From Rhodocytophaga aerolata (lineage in GTDB: Bacteria > Bacteroidota > Bacteroidia > Cytophagales > 172606-1), in NCBI RefSeq assembly GCF_030503435.1, contig NZ_JAUKPO010000001.1:868001-932000 (forward strand): a stretch of 64,000 nucleotides of DNA. The letters are read 5' to 3'. Shown here piece after piece: positions 9,580-18,610 of this stretch. Each line of letters begins with the position of its first letter. Position 1 is the stretch's first letter. Position numbers and translations under genes: made by a program. The notes below the pieces were generated by a model. The model did no database searches. It was not told the DNA's origin and was given only the letters and a program-made list of their open reading frames with translations.

Positions 9580-11757
9580 TTACTCTGCTGTAGTTACTAC
9601 TTCCTTTTCCTGCATGCCTAATACATCCATAATAAAAGCATATTCCCTGGCGGTGTCATAAAACTTCTTAAACCTGCCAGATGCTCCGCCGTGTCCTGCT
9701 TCCATATTGGTATACATCAACAACAGATTGTTATCCGTTTTCATGGTGCGTAGTTTGGCTACCCATTTGGCAGGCTCCCAGTATTGTACCTGTGAATCGT
9801 GCAATCCGGTGGTAACGAGCATATTCGGATACGCCTGCTTTTTTACATTATCATAGGGCGAATACGAAAGCATGTAGTCAAAATACTCTTTTGTATTTGG
9901 GTTGCCCCACTCATCGTATTCCCCAGTGGTTAGCGGAATTGATTCATCCAGCATGGTAGTCATTACATCTACAAACGGCACATGGGCTACTACCGCTTTA
10001 TACAGATCTGGCCGCATGTTTACGACGGCTCCCATTAGTAAACCTCCAGCACTTCCGCCCATGGCTACTAGTTTTTCCGGATTCGTGTATTTCTCTTTAA
10101 TTAAAAACTCAGAACAGTCTATAAAGTCAGTAAAGGTATTTTTCTTTTTCAGCAGTTTGCCATCTTCATACCACTGGCGGCCCATTTCCTGGCCACCCCG
10201 GATATGGACAATGGCAAAAATAAAACCCCGGTCCAGCAGGCTGAGCCTGGAAGAACTAAAGGTAGCTTCTGAACTAATGCCATACGAACCGTAGGAATAT
10301 TGATACAAAGGATTATTACCATCTTTGTTAATGCCTTTGCGGTAGACTAAAGATATAGGAATTTTCACCCCATCTCTGGCTGTGGCATATACCCGTTCCG
10401 ATACATAATTTTCTTTCGTAAATCCGCCTTGTACTTCCTGCTGCTTCAGCAATTTTTTCTCTTTGGTTTCCATGTCATATTCATATACAGACCCAGGTGT
10501 GGTAAGAGAGGTATAGCCATAGCGGAGTTTGGGTGTATCCATTTCGGGATTAATATCTGTATAAGCCAGGTAAGCTGGTTCGCCAAAATCCAGGTAGTGT
10601 TCCCCTTTATCTTGCCAGCGAATTATGCGCATGTGCAGTAGCCCTTCTTTCCGCTCATTCAGTACCAAATGGTTTTTAAACAGCTCAAAATTATCCAGAT
10701 ACACCTCTTTCCGGTGGGGAATTACTTCTTTCCAGGCTTTTTTATCGGCCGACTTTGCTACTGGCACTTCCATTAAGCGGAAGTTTTGCGCCTGCCAGTT
10801 AGTAAGAATATAAAACTGATCGTTCAGGTGTTCGGCTGTATATTCGTGTTCCTCTTCGCGGGGCAATACCACCGTAAATTTATCCTCGGGCCGGCTGGCA
10901 TCCAGGTAATGCATTTCGGAAGATAGAGTGCTGCCAATATGCAGCATAATGTATTTTTTGGATTTGGTGCGGAAAAGAGAAGTATAAAAAGTATCGTCCT
11001 CTTCTTCATACACCAGTTTATCAGTCTTTGGGTCAGTGCCTAGCACGTGTTTGTATACCTGGAAAGGCAGCAGTGTTTCGGTATCTTTCTTTACATAGAA
11101 AACTGATTTACTATCGCTTGCCCAGGCAAAGCCCGGATCTACATCCTGAATTATTTCCGGATAGAACTTGCCGGTTGCTAAATTTTTGAATTGAAGGGTG
11201 TATAAGCGGCGGCTTACGGTATCTACCGCATAGGCCAGTATCTGTTCGTCGTCACTTACTTCCAGGCCTGCGGCATCAAAATAATCATGCCCTTTTGCCA
11301 TGTCATTTTCATTCAGGATGATTTCTTCCGTTGCCTCCAGCGAGCCTTTTTTCCGGCAATGAATTGGGTACTCAAAGCCTTCCTCGTAGCGGTAGTAGTA
11401 GTAATAATTTCCATCTTTAAAAGGAGCCGATTCGTCTTTCTCCTTTATCCGGCCTTTCATCTCATTGAATAATTTTTCCTGCAAAGGCTTGGTATGAGCC
11501 ATTACTGTATCCAGGTACTTGTTTTCCGCTTCCAGGTAGGTAATCACTTCAGGGTTTTCCCGGTCACGCAGCCAGTAATACTTATCGGTGCGGTCTTGTC
11601 CGTGAGTAGTTAAAATTTTAGGGATTTCTTTCGCTTTTGGGGCATTTACTTGTACGCGCATAGGTTTGGTTTTATCTATTTTCTCCGTACTAGGCTGGCA
11701 GGCTATCAGCCATGCAAAACTAAGGAGGTATAAAGGTACAAATGGTTTAAAATTCAT
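9580..11757 (-). CDS. Prolyl oligopeptidase family (S9A) lipoprotein, oligopeptidase B-like
   Basis: 725 residues. Lipoprotein signal with lipobox WLIAC (residue 20), so the enzyme is exported and lipid-anchored, unlike cytoplasmic OpdB of enterobacteria. The N-terminal S9 propeller begins with HGQDRTDKYYWLRDRENPEV, the hallmark of oligopeptidase B/PtrB. The catalytic domain has Ser569 in GGSAGG, Asp654 in GLHDSQV and His689 in EAGHGG, so the triad is complete. It should cleave short peptides, in OpdB-type enzymes after basic residues. Monocistronic, convergent with the GNAT gene and divergent from the GNAT-nitrilase gene. Confidence 0.95.
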   Translation of the reverse strand: MNFKPFVPLYLLSFAWLIACQPSTEKIDKTKPMRVQVNAPKAKEIPKILTTHGQDRTDKYYWLRDRENPEVITYLEAENKYLDTVMAHTKPLQEKLFNEMKGRIKEKDESAPFKDGNYYYYYRYEEGFEYPIHCRKKGSLEATEEIILNENDMAKGHDYFDAAGLEVSDDEQILAYAVDTVSRRLYTLQFKNLATGKFYPEIIQDVDPGFAWASDSKSVFYVKKDTETLLPFQVYKHVLGTDPKTDKLVYEEEDDTFYTSLFRTKSKKYIMLHIGSTLSSEMHYLDASRPEDKFTVVLPREEEHEYTAEHLNDQFYILTNWQAQNFRLMEVPVAKSADKKAWKEVIPHRKEVYLDNFELFKNHLVLNERKEGLLHMRIIRWQDKGEHYLDFGEPAYLAYTDINPEMDTPKLRYGYTSLTTPGSVYEYDMETKEKKLLKQQEVQGGFTKENYVSERVYATARDGVKIPISLVYRKGINKDGNNPLYQYSYGSYGISSEATFSSSRLSLLDRGFIFAIVHIRGGQEMGRQWYEDGKLLKKKNTFTDFIDCSEFLIKEKYTNPEKLVAMGGSAGGLLMGAVVNMRPDLYKAVVAHVPFVDVMTTMLDESIPLTTGEYDEWGNPNTKEYFDYMLSYSPYDNVKKQAYPNMLVTTGLHDSQVQYWEPAKWVAKLRTMKTDNNLLLMYTNMEAGHGGASGRFKKFYDTAREYAFIMDVLGMQEKEVVTTAE

Positions 11758-11967
11758 TTTAGTTTAAATGGAAGCTTAGGTTAGTATGCCGGCAATCTAC
11801 TGATTTTAGTAAAATATATTTTCCAAAGTTTTGGTGTAAGCAGCTAAGTTAGCTGAATTGGCGGCTAACTTTCTGAGTTTTTATTCTATTCCTTTTCTTA
11901 TAGAGGAACGCTTGACCCCTAATAGCCGTTATACTAATCGAACCAACCCATTTTTGATTACCCAGGT

Positions 11968-13509
11968 ATGGAAAAGACCCTACAACAGACCTCTGAATAT
12001 ACAATTATATTAAGGAATCTTGAACTTTCAGACTATGCCGATTTTAGTGAGGCGGCTACTCTGGCCTACACCGGTATGAGTGGCACCTGGCAACCCAGGC
12101 ATCTGGAAAAACTACTGGAAATTTTTCCACAAGGACAGCTTTGTATTGAAGTAAATGGCAAAGTAGTAGCTGCTGCGCTGTCGTTGATTGTAGATTATGC
12201 TAAATACGGCGATAACCACACGTATGTGCAGATAACCGGTAATTATGAATTTACTACGCACGACCCAAATGGCGATGTGTTGTACGGCATAGATGTATTT
12301 ATTCATCCTGATTTCAGAGGCATGCGGCTGGGAAGGCGTTTGTACAATGCACGGAAAGAACTGTGCGAATACCTGAATTTGCGGGCCATTGTAGCCGGTG
12401 GACGTATTCCTGGATATGGCGAATATGCAGCGGAACTAACGCCTAAACAGTATATAGAGAAAGTACGGCACCGGGAGTTGTATGATCCTATTCTGTCGTT
12501 CCAGTTTGCCAATGATTTTCACGTCAAGAAAATTCTGACCAAATACCTGCCTTCCGACCATGCTTCTCAGGCCTATGCTACGCTTATTGAGTGGAACAAC
12601 ATTTATTATGTAGAAAAGAAGCCGGCATTTAATGATAAAAAATCCGTGGTGCGGCTGGGTATTGTCCAGTGGCAGATGCGGAATGTGCAGTCGGTAGATG
12701 CCCTGATCAGCCAGATTGAGTTTTTTGTAGATGCAGTAAGCGGCTACAAATCTGACTTTATTTTATTTCCGGAACTATTTAATGCGCCATTAATGGCTGA
12801 GTTTAATCAGTCTTCTGAACCGGAAGCTATCCGTCGACTGGCCGGGTATACTGATCAGTTACGGAATAAGTTTACAGAATTTGCCGTATACTATAATATA
12901 AATATTATTACCGGAAGTATGCCTTACTATGAAGAAGGCAAATTGTACAATGTGGCTTACCTCTGCCGCCGCGATGGAACCTGGGAACCGCAATATAAAA
13001 TTCATATTACACCCAATGAAGCATACCATTGGGGTATGGTAGGTGGCAACGAACTCAAAATATTCGATACGGACCGTGGCCGCATTGGCATCTTAATCTG
13101 TTATGATGTAGAGTTTCCGGAACTGCCCCGTTTACTGGCCGACCAGGGTATGGAAATCTTGTTTGTGCCTTTCCTGACAGATACACAGAATGGGTATAAC
13201 CGGGTAAGGTTTTGTGCCCAGGCAAGAGCCATTGAAAATGAATGCTATGTGGCTATTGCCGGCAGTGTGGGTAATTTGCCAAAAGTAAACAACATGGATA
13301 TTCAGTATGCCCAGTCAGCGGTATTTTCTCCCTCTGATTTTCCTTTTCCTACAAATGCCACTGTTTCAGAGGCTACTCCCAATGCTGAATTAACTTTAAT
13401 TGCGGATGTAAACCTGGATTTATTGAAAGAGTTGCATACCTCCGGAAGTGTAAAAAACCTGAAAGACCGCCGGAAAGATTTATATAGATTATCCTGGATA
13501 GCAAAGTAA
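11968..13509 (+). CDS. GNAT acetyltransferase fused to carbon-nitrogen hydrolase
   Basis: 513 residues. The N-terminal part (about 10-200) is GNAT-like: DVFIHPDFRGMRLGRRLYNA carries the acetyl-CoA loop. The C-terminal part (about 225-500) is a nitrilase-superfamily amidohydrolase with a complete Glu-Lys-Cys triad: Glu269 in LFPELFN, Lys344 in PQYKIHI, Cys378 in LICYDVEFPE. This two-domain build is a known family whose natural substrate is not established to my knowledge. The link suggests acetylation and amide hydrolysis of the same or related amines. Single gene with a strong terminator. Confidence 0.93.
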   Translation: MEKTLQQTSEYTIILRNLELSDYADFSEAATLAYTGMSGTWQPRHLEKLLEIFPQGQLCIEVNGKVVAAALSLIVDYAKYGDNHTYVQITGNYEFTTHDPNGDVLYGIDVFIHPDFRGMRLGRRLYNARKELCEYLNLRAIVAGGRIPGYGEYAAELTPKQYIEKVRHRELYDPILSFQFANDFHVKKILTKYLPSDHASQAYATLIEWNNIYYVEKKPAFNDKKSVVRLGIVQWQMRNVQSVDALISQIEFFVDAVSGYKSDFILFPELFNAPLMAEFNQSSEPEAIRRLAGYTDQLRNKFTEFAVYYNINIITGSMPYYEEGKLYNVAYLCRRDGTWEPQYKIHITPNEAYHWGMVGGNELKIFDTDRGRIGILICYDVEFPELPRLLADQGMEILFVPFLTDTQNGYNRVRFCAQARAIENECYVAIAGSVGNLPKVNNMDIQYAQSAVFSPSDFPFPTNATVSEATPNAELTLIADVNLDLLKELHTSGSVKNLKDRRKDLYRLSWIAK

Positions 13510-13512
13510 ACA

Positions 13513-13537
13513 AAAAGCTGCCCTAAGGGCAGCTTTT
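13513..13537. terminator. Bidirectional rho-independent terminator
   Basis: AAAAGCTGCCC (13513-13523), loop TAA, GGGCAGCTTTT (13527-13537): a perfect stem with A-run before and T-run after, so it can stop transcription from both of the convergent flanking genes. Confidence 0.93.
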
Positions 13538-13538
13538 C

Positions 13539-14846
13539 TTATTCAAACTCATCTTCAAATACGAGCTTCTTGTGTTTATCCCACAGCCGTACATAGTTTA
13601 CCGCACCTGCTCCCATAAACTTATAGCGGATACCTACTACTTTCCCTGCATCATTTGAGTATACCGTTCTATATATCTGTTTCCCATTCAGAAAAATAGA
13701 TACCTGCCGGTTTTTCACCTCCAACCGGAGCTTTTGCCACTGCGACAAATCACATCCAAAGGCAGATAAATCATTTATGCGGCCTTCCAGATACAAGTCG
13801 CCTAGGGTAAGATTAATGTTGCCGACACAGCCTGGAATAGCTAGTGGGACAAGCATCCGGCCATTGGAACACATAATAGTGATGCGGCTTTCCTGGCAAA
13901 CAGCATTACCAGTATTTGTTTCGTTCTTTACTTCGGTTTCAAAAGAAAAATCATCACTGGCGAGTTCACCAAAATCTTGCACATTGTAATAGTCTAGCCA
14001 GGGAATCTGCTCATTAGAAGCTAGTTTAAATTTCTCTAGTGAAGAGAGTGAAGCCTGCAATATACCTTTGTCAATAATTTTATCTTTCACATACAAGGGA
14101 ACCGGTTCATTTTCTATTAAAGCCAGCCATCCATCGGTTTTTATGTATACATCGTGCTCTTTAATTACCTGATTGTTAATCAGCAGTTTTGCCCGGTGAT
14201 ACCCGGGATAATAATAGGTAGTGGTGTACTGGTGGCCTTCTCTGGAAACATTTTCCCGCAGCCGCTGGTCCCAGGATTGCTGAATGGCTATATCATCTGA
14301 GGGAGAAGCTGTGGCATCATAATGAAATATGACTGTATTCGGTACGCCAAGGGTTACTGGCTGGCTGCTGAACCGGATTGCTGACGGATCAACAGAAAAA
14401 GATTTAAAAATCAGCCCGTATGAGATAAATCCAACCATAATGAGTATCAGGCAAATCGCCAATGTATAAACATAAGCAGTTGCCTTACGGTGGGAGCGTA
14501 TTTCCTGCGGTAATTCCGGTAAAGCAACTTCAGATACAACTGCTTCTGTAGGTGGCTCTTCGGGGAGAGCCGCAGGTGTATGTGCCAGTTTAAATGCGCG
14601 CCAGGTTGAGTATCCGGCAAACGCGGCCAGTGTATTCAGGGTTTGTAACGTAGGCGAACTAGTATAGGCAACTTTACCCCATAGCCGTTTTAAAGTTGTC
14701 ACACTTAAGCGGATTTTGGTTGTGCAGTAAATGCGTTCACTGAGTTCCTCAAAATCCTGATGTGTCCAACGGCTGTTTTCCCCCCAGCCAAGTTGTTGCT
14801 CTATTTGGGTAAGACAAAGCTGGAGGAGCTGTATATTTTCTTCCAT
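13539..14846 (-). CDS. Membrane-anchored protein with DNA-binding-like N-terminus and outer LamG-like domain
   Basis: 435 residues; function not established. The first 95 residues form a soluble domain (TKIRLSVTTLKRLWGK, then LQTLNTLAAFAGYSTWRAF) that reads like a helix-turn-helix module; similar N-termini recur in Bacteroidota membrane proteins (from memory). A Pro/Glu-rich linker leads to one transmembrane helix (about 122-147). Outside are a beta-rich segment with PKD-like character (about 155-255) and a LamG/concanavalin-like jelly roll (about 290-435, WQKLRLEVKNRQVSIFLNGK). The build resembles one-component membrane regulators of the ToxR/CadC type, with the LamG part as sensor. It is divergent from a secreted LamG-like gene across a 141-bp spacer with palindromes, so that gene is a plausible target. 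Confidence 0.75.
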   Translation of the reverse strand: MEENIQLLQLCLTQIEQQLGWGENSRWTHQDFEELSERIYCTTKIRLSVTTLKRLWGKVAYTSSPTLQTLNTLAAFAGYSTWRAFKLAHTPAALPEEPPTEAVVSEVALPELPQEIRSHRKATAYVYTLAICLILIMVGFISYGLIFKSFSVDPSAIRFSSQPVTLGVPNTVIFHYDATASPSDDIAIQQSWDQRLRENVSREGHQYTTTYYYPGYHRAKLLINNQVIKEHDVYIKTDGWLALIENEPVPLYVKDKIIDKGILQASLSSLEKFKLASNEQIPWLDYYNVQDFGELASDDFSFETEVKNETNTGNAVCQESRITIMCSNGRMLVPLAIPGCVGNINLTLGDLYLEGRINDLSAFGCDLSQWQKLRLEVKNRQVSIFLNGKQIYRTVYSNDAGKVVGIRYKFMGAGAVNYVRLWDKHKKLVFEDEFE

Positions 14847-14866
14847 GATCCGAATAATTGGCGTAC

Positions 14867-14890
14867 TTCAAATAGTTGAACCGGTTTGAA
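14867..14890. promoter_or_regulatory. Palindrome in the divergent spacer, possible operator
   Basis: TTCAAA (14867-14872) and TTTGAA (14885-14890) flank a spacer containing AACCGGTT. The element sits in the 141-bp region between the membrane regulator-like gene and the secreted LamG-like gene. Its role as an operator is an inference from position. Confidence 0.35.
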
Positions 14891-14894
14891 CAAA

Positions 14895-14904
14895 CTTGTA
14901 CAAG
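14895..14904. promoter_or_regulatory. Second palindrome in the divergent spacer
   Basis: CTTGTACAAG, a perfect 10-bp palindrome 4 bp from the preceding one. Together they could form a composite operator; there is no direct evidence. Confidence 0.3.
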
Positions 14905-14987
14905 CTATGCGCTCATAAAATTTAGCCTGCTCCTTACATTTGGCTTAGGAAATTTACCAAAGTTCAGCCAATAAACTTACCGTTCGT

Positions 14988-16103
14988 ATGAAAAAGTATG
15001 CAACCTTTATTTCACTCCTCTTGCTGTGGTGGAGCATTTTACCCGCAGTGGCACAGACAGAAGATGCCATTCCTTTCTCATCCGGCCAATGGGTAATAGA
15101 AGCCCAGGACCAGAAGATAGAGGAATATGCCGGCAAACAGAGTTTATACCTGCGTAATGGCGCAGCTTTTCTCAAAGATGTAGCTTTTACCAATGGCATT
15201 ATCGAGTTTGACATTAACTTCCATAAACAAAGAGGCTTTATGGGAGTGATGTTCCGCATGGCCGACAAAGCCAATTTTGAAGAATTTTATCTCCGCTCCC
15301 ATCAGTCTGGCAATCCGGATGCTATGCAATATACGCCGGTAAATAATACCCTGGCTGCCTGGCAATTATACCATGGAGAAGGATATTCTGTTGCTTTTCC
15401 GTATGCCTTCGATGAGTGGATGCATGTAAAACTGGTTATTGCCGGAGATCAGGGGGAGGTGTATATCAACAATATGGAAACTCCGGTTCTTTTTATGCAT
15501 GACTTAAAACGGGAGGGTAAACCTGGTATGATAGGTGTAAAAACGTTGGGTGAAAATGGCCGCTACGCCAATTTTACATTCACTAAAATAGATAACCCGG
15601 TGCTGAAAGGAGAAGGAAAAGCAGAACCAGCCACAGAACCGGGTACTGTTACCAGCTGGCAAATCTCTCCTGCTTTTCATGAAAAACAATTGGAAAATAA
15701 ACTAACTCTAACAGATGCTGACTCAAAAACCATGACCTGGCAAAAGCTTATTACCGAGAAAAACGGACTTGCTAACATTGCTACACTAACAGGGTTTACT
15801 AAAGAACAGAATACAGTGTTTGCCAGAGTAAGCATAGAATCTGACAAAGCACAGGTAAAAAAGTTTGTTTTTGGTTTCAGCGACCGGGTAAAAGTGTTTC
15901 TCAATAATCAATTGCTGTTCAGCGGCAACGATGATTTTACTTCGCGGGATTACCGGTTTTTGGGAACAATTGGCTATTTCGATGCGGTGTATCTCCCGCT
16001 GAAAAAGGGCAAGAATGAACTCTGGCTGGCAGTATCAGAAACCATGGGCGGATGGGGCCTGAAAGGAAAATTCGAAACCATGGAGGGAATACAGGTGAAG
16101 TAA
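14988..16103 (+). CDS. Secreted LamG/DUF1080-like protein
   Basis: 371 residues. Sec signal peptide (about 1-22, ending PAVAQ). Residues 30-200 look like a concanavalin/LamG jelly roll of the DUF1080 type (IIEFDINFHKQRGFMGVMFR; WMHVKLVIAGDQGEVYINN). Residues 215-371 form a second beta-rich domain (VKVFLNNQLLFSGNDDF; LPLKKGKNELWLAVSETMGG) that resembles the accessory sugar-binding sandwiches in glycoside hydrolases. No catalytic motif was found, so it is more likely a binding protein than an enzyme. Divergent from the membrane protein that carries a similar outer domain. Confidence 0.8.
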   Translation: MKKYATFISLLLLWWSILPAVAQTEDAIPFSSGQWVIEAQDQKIEEYAGKQSLYLRNGAAFLKDVAFTNGIIEFDINFHKQRGFMGVMFRMADKANFEEFYLRSHQSGNPDAMQYTPVNNTLAAWQLYHGEGYSVAFPYAFDEWMHVKLVIAGDQGEVYINNMETPVLFMHDLKREGKPGMIGVKTLGENGRYANFTFTKIDNPVLKGEGKAEPATEPGTVTSWQISPAFHEKQLENKLTLTDADSKTMTWQKLITEKNGLANIATLTGFTKEQNTVFARVSIESDKAQVKKFVFGFSDRVKVFLNNQLLFSGNDDFTSRDYRFLGTIGYFDAVYLPLKKGKNELWLAVSETMGGWGLKGKFETMEGIQVK

Positions 16104-16152
16104 GGTAGTAATAGGAACTACAGATTGAATACTACAGTCCTTTCTTCTCAAT

Positions 16153-16187
16153 CATTCCAGCAACATGAGCCCACTTTTGCTGGAATG
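16153..16187. terminator. Hairpin between convergent genes
   Basis: CATTCCAGCAA (16153-16163) pairs with TTGCTGGAATG (16177-16187) across a 13-nt loop. It lies between the LamG-like gene and galT, which converge. The T-runs are poor, so termination efficiency is uncertain. Confidence 0.5.
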
Positions 16188-16196
16188 CTAGTACTC

Positions 16197-17246
16197 CTAT
16201 CTGTTTTTATAATGCACCTCCGGTAAACCCCTTAACCGTTCGGCAGCGGCTTCTGGGGTGATATCCCGTTGCGGATTACCCATCATTTCATAACCTACCA
16301 TAAACTTCTTCACGGTGGCAGACCGTAGCAGTGGCGGATAAAAATGCATATGCCAGTGCCACTCCGGATAAATGCCTCCATCCGTTGGTGCCTGGTGCAT
16401 ACCTGCCGAATAGGGAAAAGATATGTTAAACAGATTATCGTACCGGGTCGTGAGGCGCTTGAGTATATCTGCCAGGGCATCTTTTTCATCATCATGAAAG
16501 GCACTGATGGTTTGTACTACCCGGCGACTGATAATCATAGTCTCAAAAGGCCATACTGCCCAGAAAGGTACCAGCGCTACAAAATGCTCATTCTCTATGA
16601 GAATACGTTCTTTTTTCTCCAGTTCAATAGCTAAATAATCTTCCAGCAGACTTTTGCCGGTAGCTTCGTAATAATTTTTTTGTTGCCTGGTTTCTTTCGT
16701 TACCTCTACCGGAACTGAACTTTGTGCCCATATTTGCCCGTGCGGATGCGGATTACTGGCTCCCATCATTTCTCCTTTATTTTCGAAAATCTGCACATAG
16801 CTAATATCCGGCCTGCCACCTAGTTCATTGAATTGGTCAATCCACAAATCTACTACTTTACGGATAGCAGCTACTTCCATCAAAGGTAAAGTCAGGTCAT
16901 GCCTGGGCGAAAAGCAGATCACTTTACAAACGCCTCTTTCGCTTTTCGCAATGAGCAGATTATTCTCATTGATGTCTCCTTCTGGTGAATCTGCCTGTAG
17001 TGCGGCAAAATCATTAGTAAACGCAAACGTTTCTGTATACGCCGGATTTTTTATACCCCCAGACCGTTCATTGCCAGGACACAAATAACATGCTGGGTCA
17101 TATACTGGCCGTTCGTCTTTCGGTAAGTCTTCTACCTTGCCTTGCCAGGGCCGCTTGGAACGGTGTGGCGAAACCAATATCCACTCTCCGGTAAGAATAT
17201 TGAGACGTTTATGCGAGTGCTCGTTGAGGTCGAATGTTTGTTGCAT
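16197..17246 (-). CDS. galT: Galactose-1-phosphate uridylyltransferase
   Basis: 349 residues, full length. Second enzyme of the Leloir pathway: swaps UMP between UDP-glucose and galactose-1-phosphate in the cytosol. Seen: the Zn-site motif [15 protein letters not shown] near the N-terminus, [11 protein letters not shown] with the nucleophilic His, and a C-terminal [13 protein letters not shown] metal-binding stretch. It follows galK by 67 bp on the same strand, so the two are very likely co-transcribed. galE and galM are not in the window. Confidence 0.97.
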   Translation of the reverse strand: MQQTFDLNEHSHKRLNILTGEWILVSPHRSKRPWQGKVEDLPKDERPVYDPACYLCPGNERSGGIKNPAYTETFAFTNDFAALQADSPEGDINENNLLIAKSERGVCKVICFSPRHDLTLPLMEVAAIRKVVDLWIDQFNELGGRPDISYVQIFENKGEMMGASNPHPHGQIWAQSSVPVEVTKETRQQKNYYEATGKSLLEDYLAIELEKKERILIENEHFVALVPFWAVWPFETMIISRRVVQTISAFHDDEKDALADILKRLTTRYDNLFNISFPYSAGMHQAPTDGGIYPEWHWHMHFYPPLLRSATVKKFMVGYEMMGNPQRDITPEAAAERLRGLPEVHYKNR

Positions 17247-17276
17247 AGGTGAAAAAATTAGTTAAGTTACGATTTT

Positions 17277-17309
17277 ACCCCTACAGGTTTTGGAAACCTG
17301 TGAGGGGTA
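17277..17309 (-). other. Hairpin in the galK-galT spacer
   Basis: ACCCCTACAGGTTT and AAACCTGTGAGGGGT pair with a one-base bulge around a 3-nt loop. It begins right after the galK stop. Without a T-run it is more likely an RNA-stability or processing element, or a dispersed intergenic repeat, than a terminator. Confidence 0.45.
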
Positions 17310-17313
17310 TGAG

Positions 17314-18486
17314 CTACCGCTTGATCACCGATGTGCCGTCTTCTATTTTGCCATCGTATATTTTAAGATTAATACCGGTTTGCTGTTTATAGGCTTTGGA
17401 AATCCGGTCGAAAAACGCTTCTATATTTTCTTCTTTTACTAAGTTAATGGTACAGCCCCCAAAACCGCCACCCATCATCCGGGAGCCCAGTACAATGTCT
17501 TCTTTCTCAGTAAACTCTACCAGGTAATCCAGTTCCGGGCAGCTTACTTCATAAAGGTCACGCAAGCCATAATGGGTTAAATACATCCGGTTGCCAAAAG
17601 AGGCCATATCTCCCCGCTGTAAATCTTCGGTAGCCAGTAGTAAGCGGGCAATTTCTTCTACTACATATAGGCAACGGTTGTAAATAACCGGCTCCATTTC
17701 CATACGGTGTAGTTCCAGTTGCTCTAAGCTTACATCCCGCAGGCTCTTAATTTCCGGGTAATAGCTTTGCAACAACTTTACACCAGCTTCGCATTGCTCG
17801 CGGCGGGTATTGTACTCTGTAGCCACTAAAGAATGTTTTACACCAGTATCACACAAAACAATGCGGATATCCTGCATTTTAAAGGGAAAATACTCATACT
17901 CCAGAGAGCGGCAGTCCAGGCGGATTACATGGTCTTTCTTCCCGAACACGCTGGCAAACTGATCCATGATACCAGATTTCACGCCTACAAACTCATTCTC
18001 CACTTTCTGCCCCAGCTTTACCAGTTCTATCCGGGAAATATTGAGATTAAATGCCTCACTTAAGGCAAATCCTACGGCACATTCCAGGGCAGCTGATGAA
18101 GACATACCTGCGCCAATAGGCACATTGGCACTGATGACACAGTCGAAACCTCTAATCTTATGCCCGGCTTTCACCAGTTGCTGCACCATGCCAGACAAAT
18201 AATTTGGCCATCCTTTATCTGATTTCTGGATATCCGGAAGCTTTCCGCTGTAGGTATCATTGAGGTCAGCAGCTACCCAGTTGTAGTAATCATCTTGCCT
18301 GGGAGTTAAGGCTACATAAGCGGCTTTATCTACCGCAGCAGGCAGCACAAACCCTTCGTTATAGTCGGTATGTTCTCCGATCAGGTTTACCCGGCCCGGA
18401 GACCGGACAATAATAGGCTTCGTATGAAAATGCTGTTTAAAAACTTCTTCCAGGTGGCTGACAATATCGGTGGCGGCTGTTGACAT
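17314..18486 (-). CDS. galK: Galactokinase
   Basis: 390 residues from the ATG at 18486. GHMP kinase that makes galactose-1-phosphate from galactose and ATP. Motifs: galactokinase signature GRVNLIGEHTDYNEGFVLP, the ATP-binding PIGAGMSSSAALECA, and GGGFGGC near the C-terminus. The open frame extends 41 codons further upstream, but that part is hydrophobic noise and contains the likely promoter; MSTAATDIVSHLEEVF fits the family. Between the GH5-like gene and galT, all on the same strand. Confidence 0.97.
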   Translation of the reverse strand: MSTAATDIVSHLEEVFKQHFHTKPIIVRSPGRVNLIGEHTDYNEGFVLPAAVDKAAYVALTPRQDDYYNWVAADLNDTYSGKLPDIQKSDKGWPNYLSGMVQQLVKAGHKIRGFDCVISANVPIGAGMSSSAALECAVGFALSEAFNLNISRIELVKLGQKVENEFVGVKSGIMDQFASVFGKKDHVIRLDCRSLEYEYFPFKMQDIRIVLCDTGVKHSLVATEYNTRREQCEAGVKLLQSYYPEIKSLRDVSLEQLELHRMEMEPVIYNRCLYVVEEIARLLLATEDLQRGDMASFGNRMYLTHYGLRDLYEVSCPELDYLVEFTEKEDIVLGSRMMGGGFGGCTINLVKEENIEAFFDRISKAYKQQTGINLKIYDGKIEDGTSVIKR

Positions 18487-18564
18487 AAGTAAAAAATTTA
18501 TAGATAAGGTTATAACGAATGAAAAAGTATTCAGTTGAGGATGGGTATAGTAACAATGCCGGAA

Positions 18565-18572
18565 CAAAAGTA
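18565..18572 (-). promoter_or_regulatory. Candidate -7 element of the galK promoter
   Basis: TACTTTTG on the minus strand, matching TAnnTTTG, 79 bp upstream of the galK ATG and just after the stop of the GH5-like gene. No clear -33 TTG. If real, galKT can be transcribed separately from the GH5-like gene. Confidence 0.4.
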
Positions 18573-18610
18573 AAAATAGCCAGTTAAATCTCCTATTTTC
18601 AGTAACCAAC

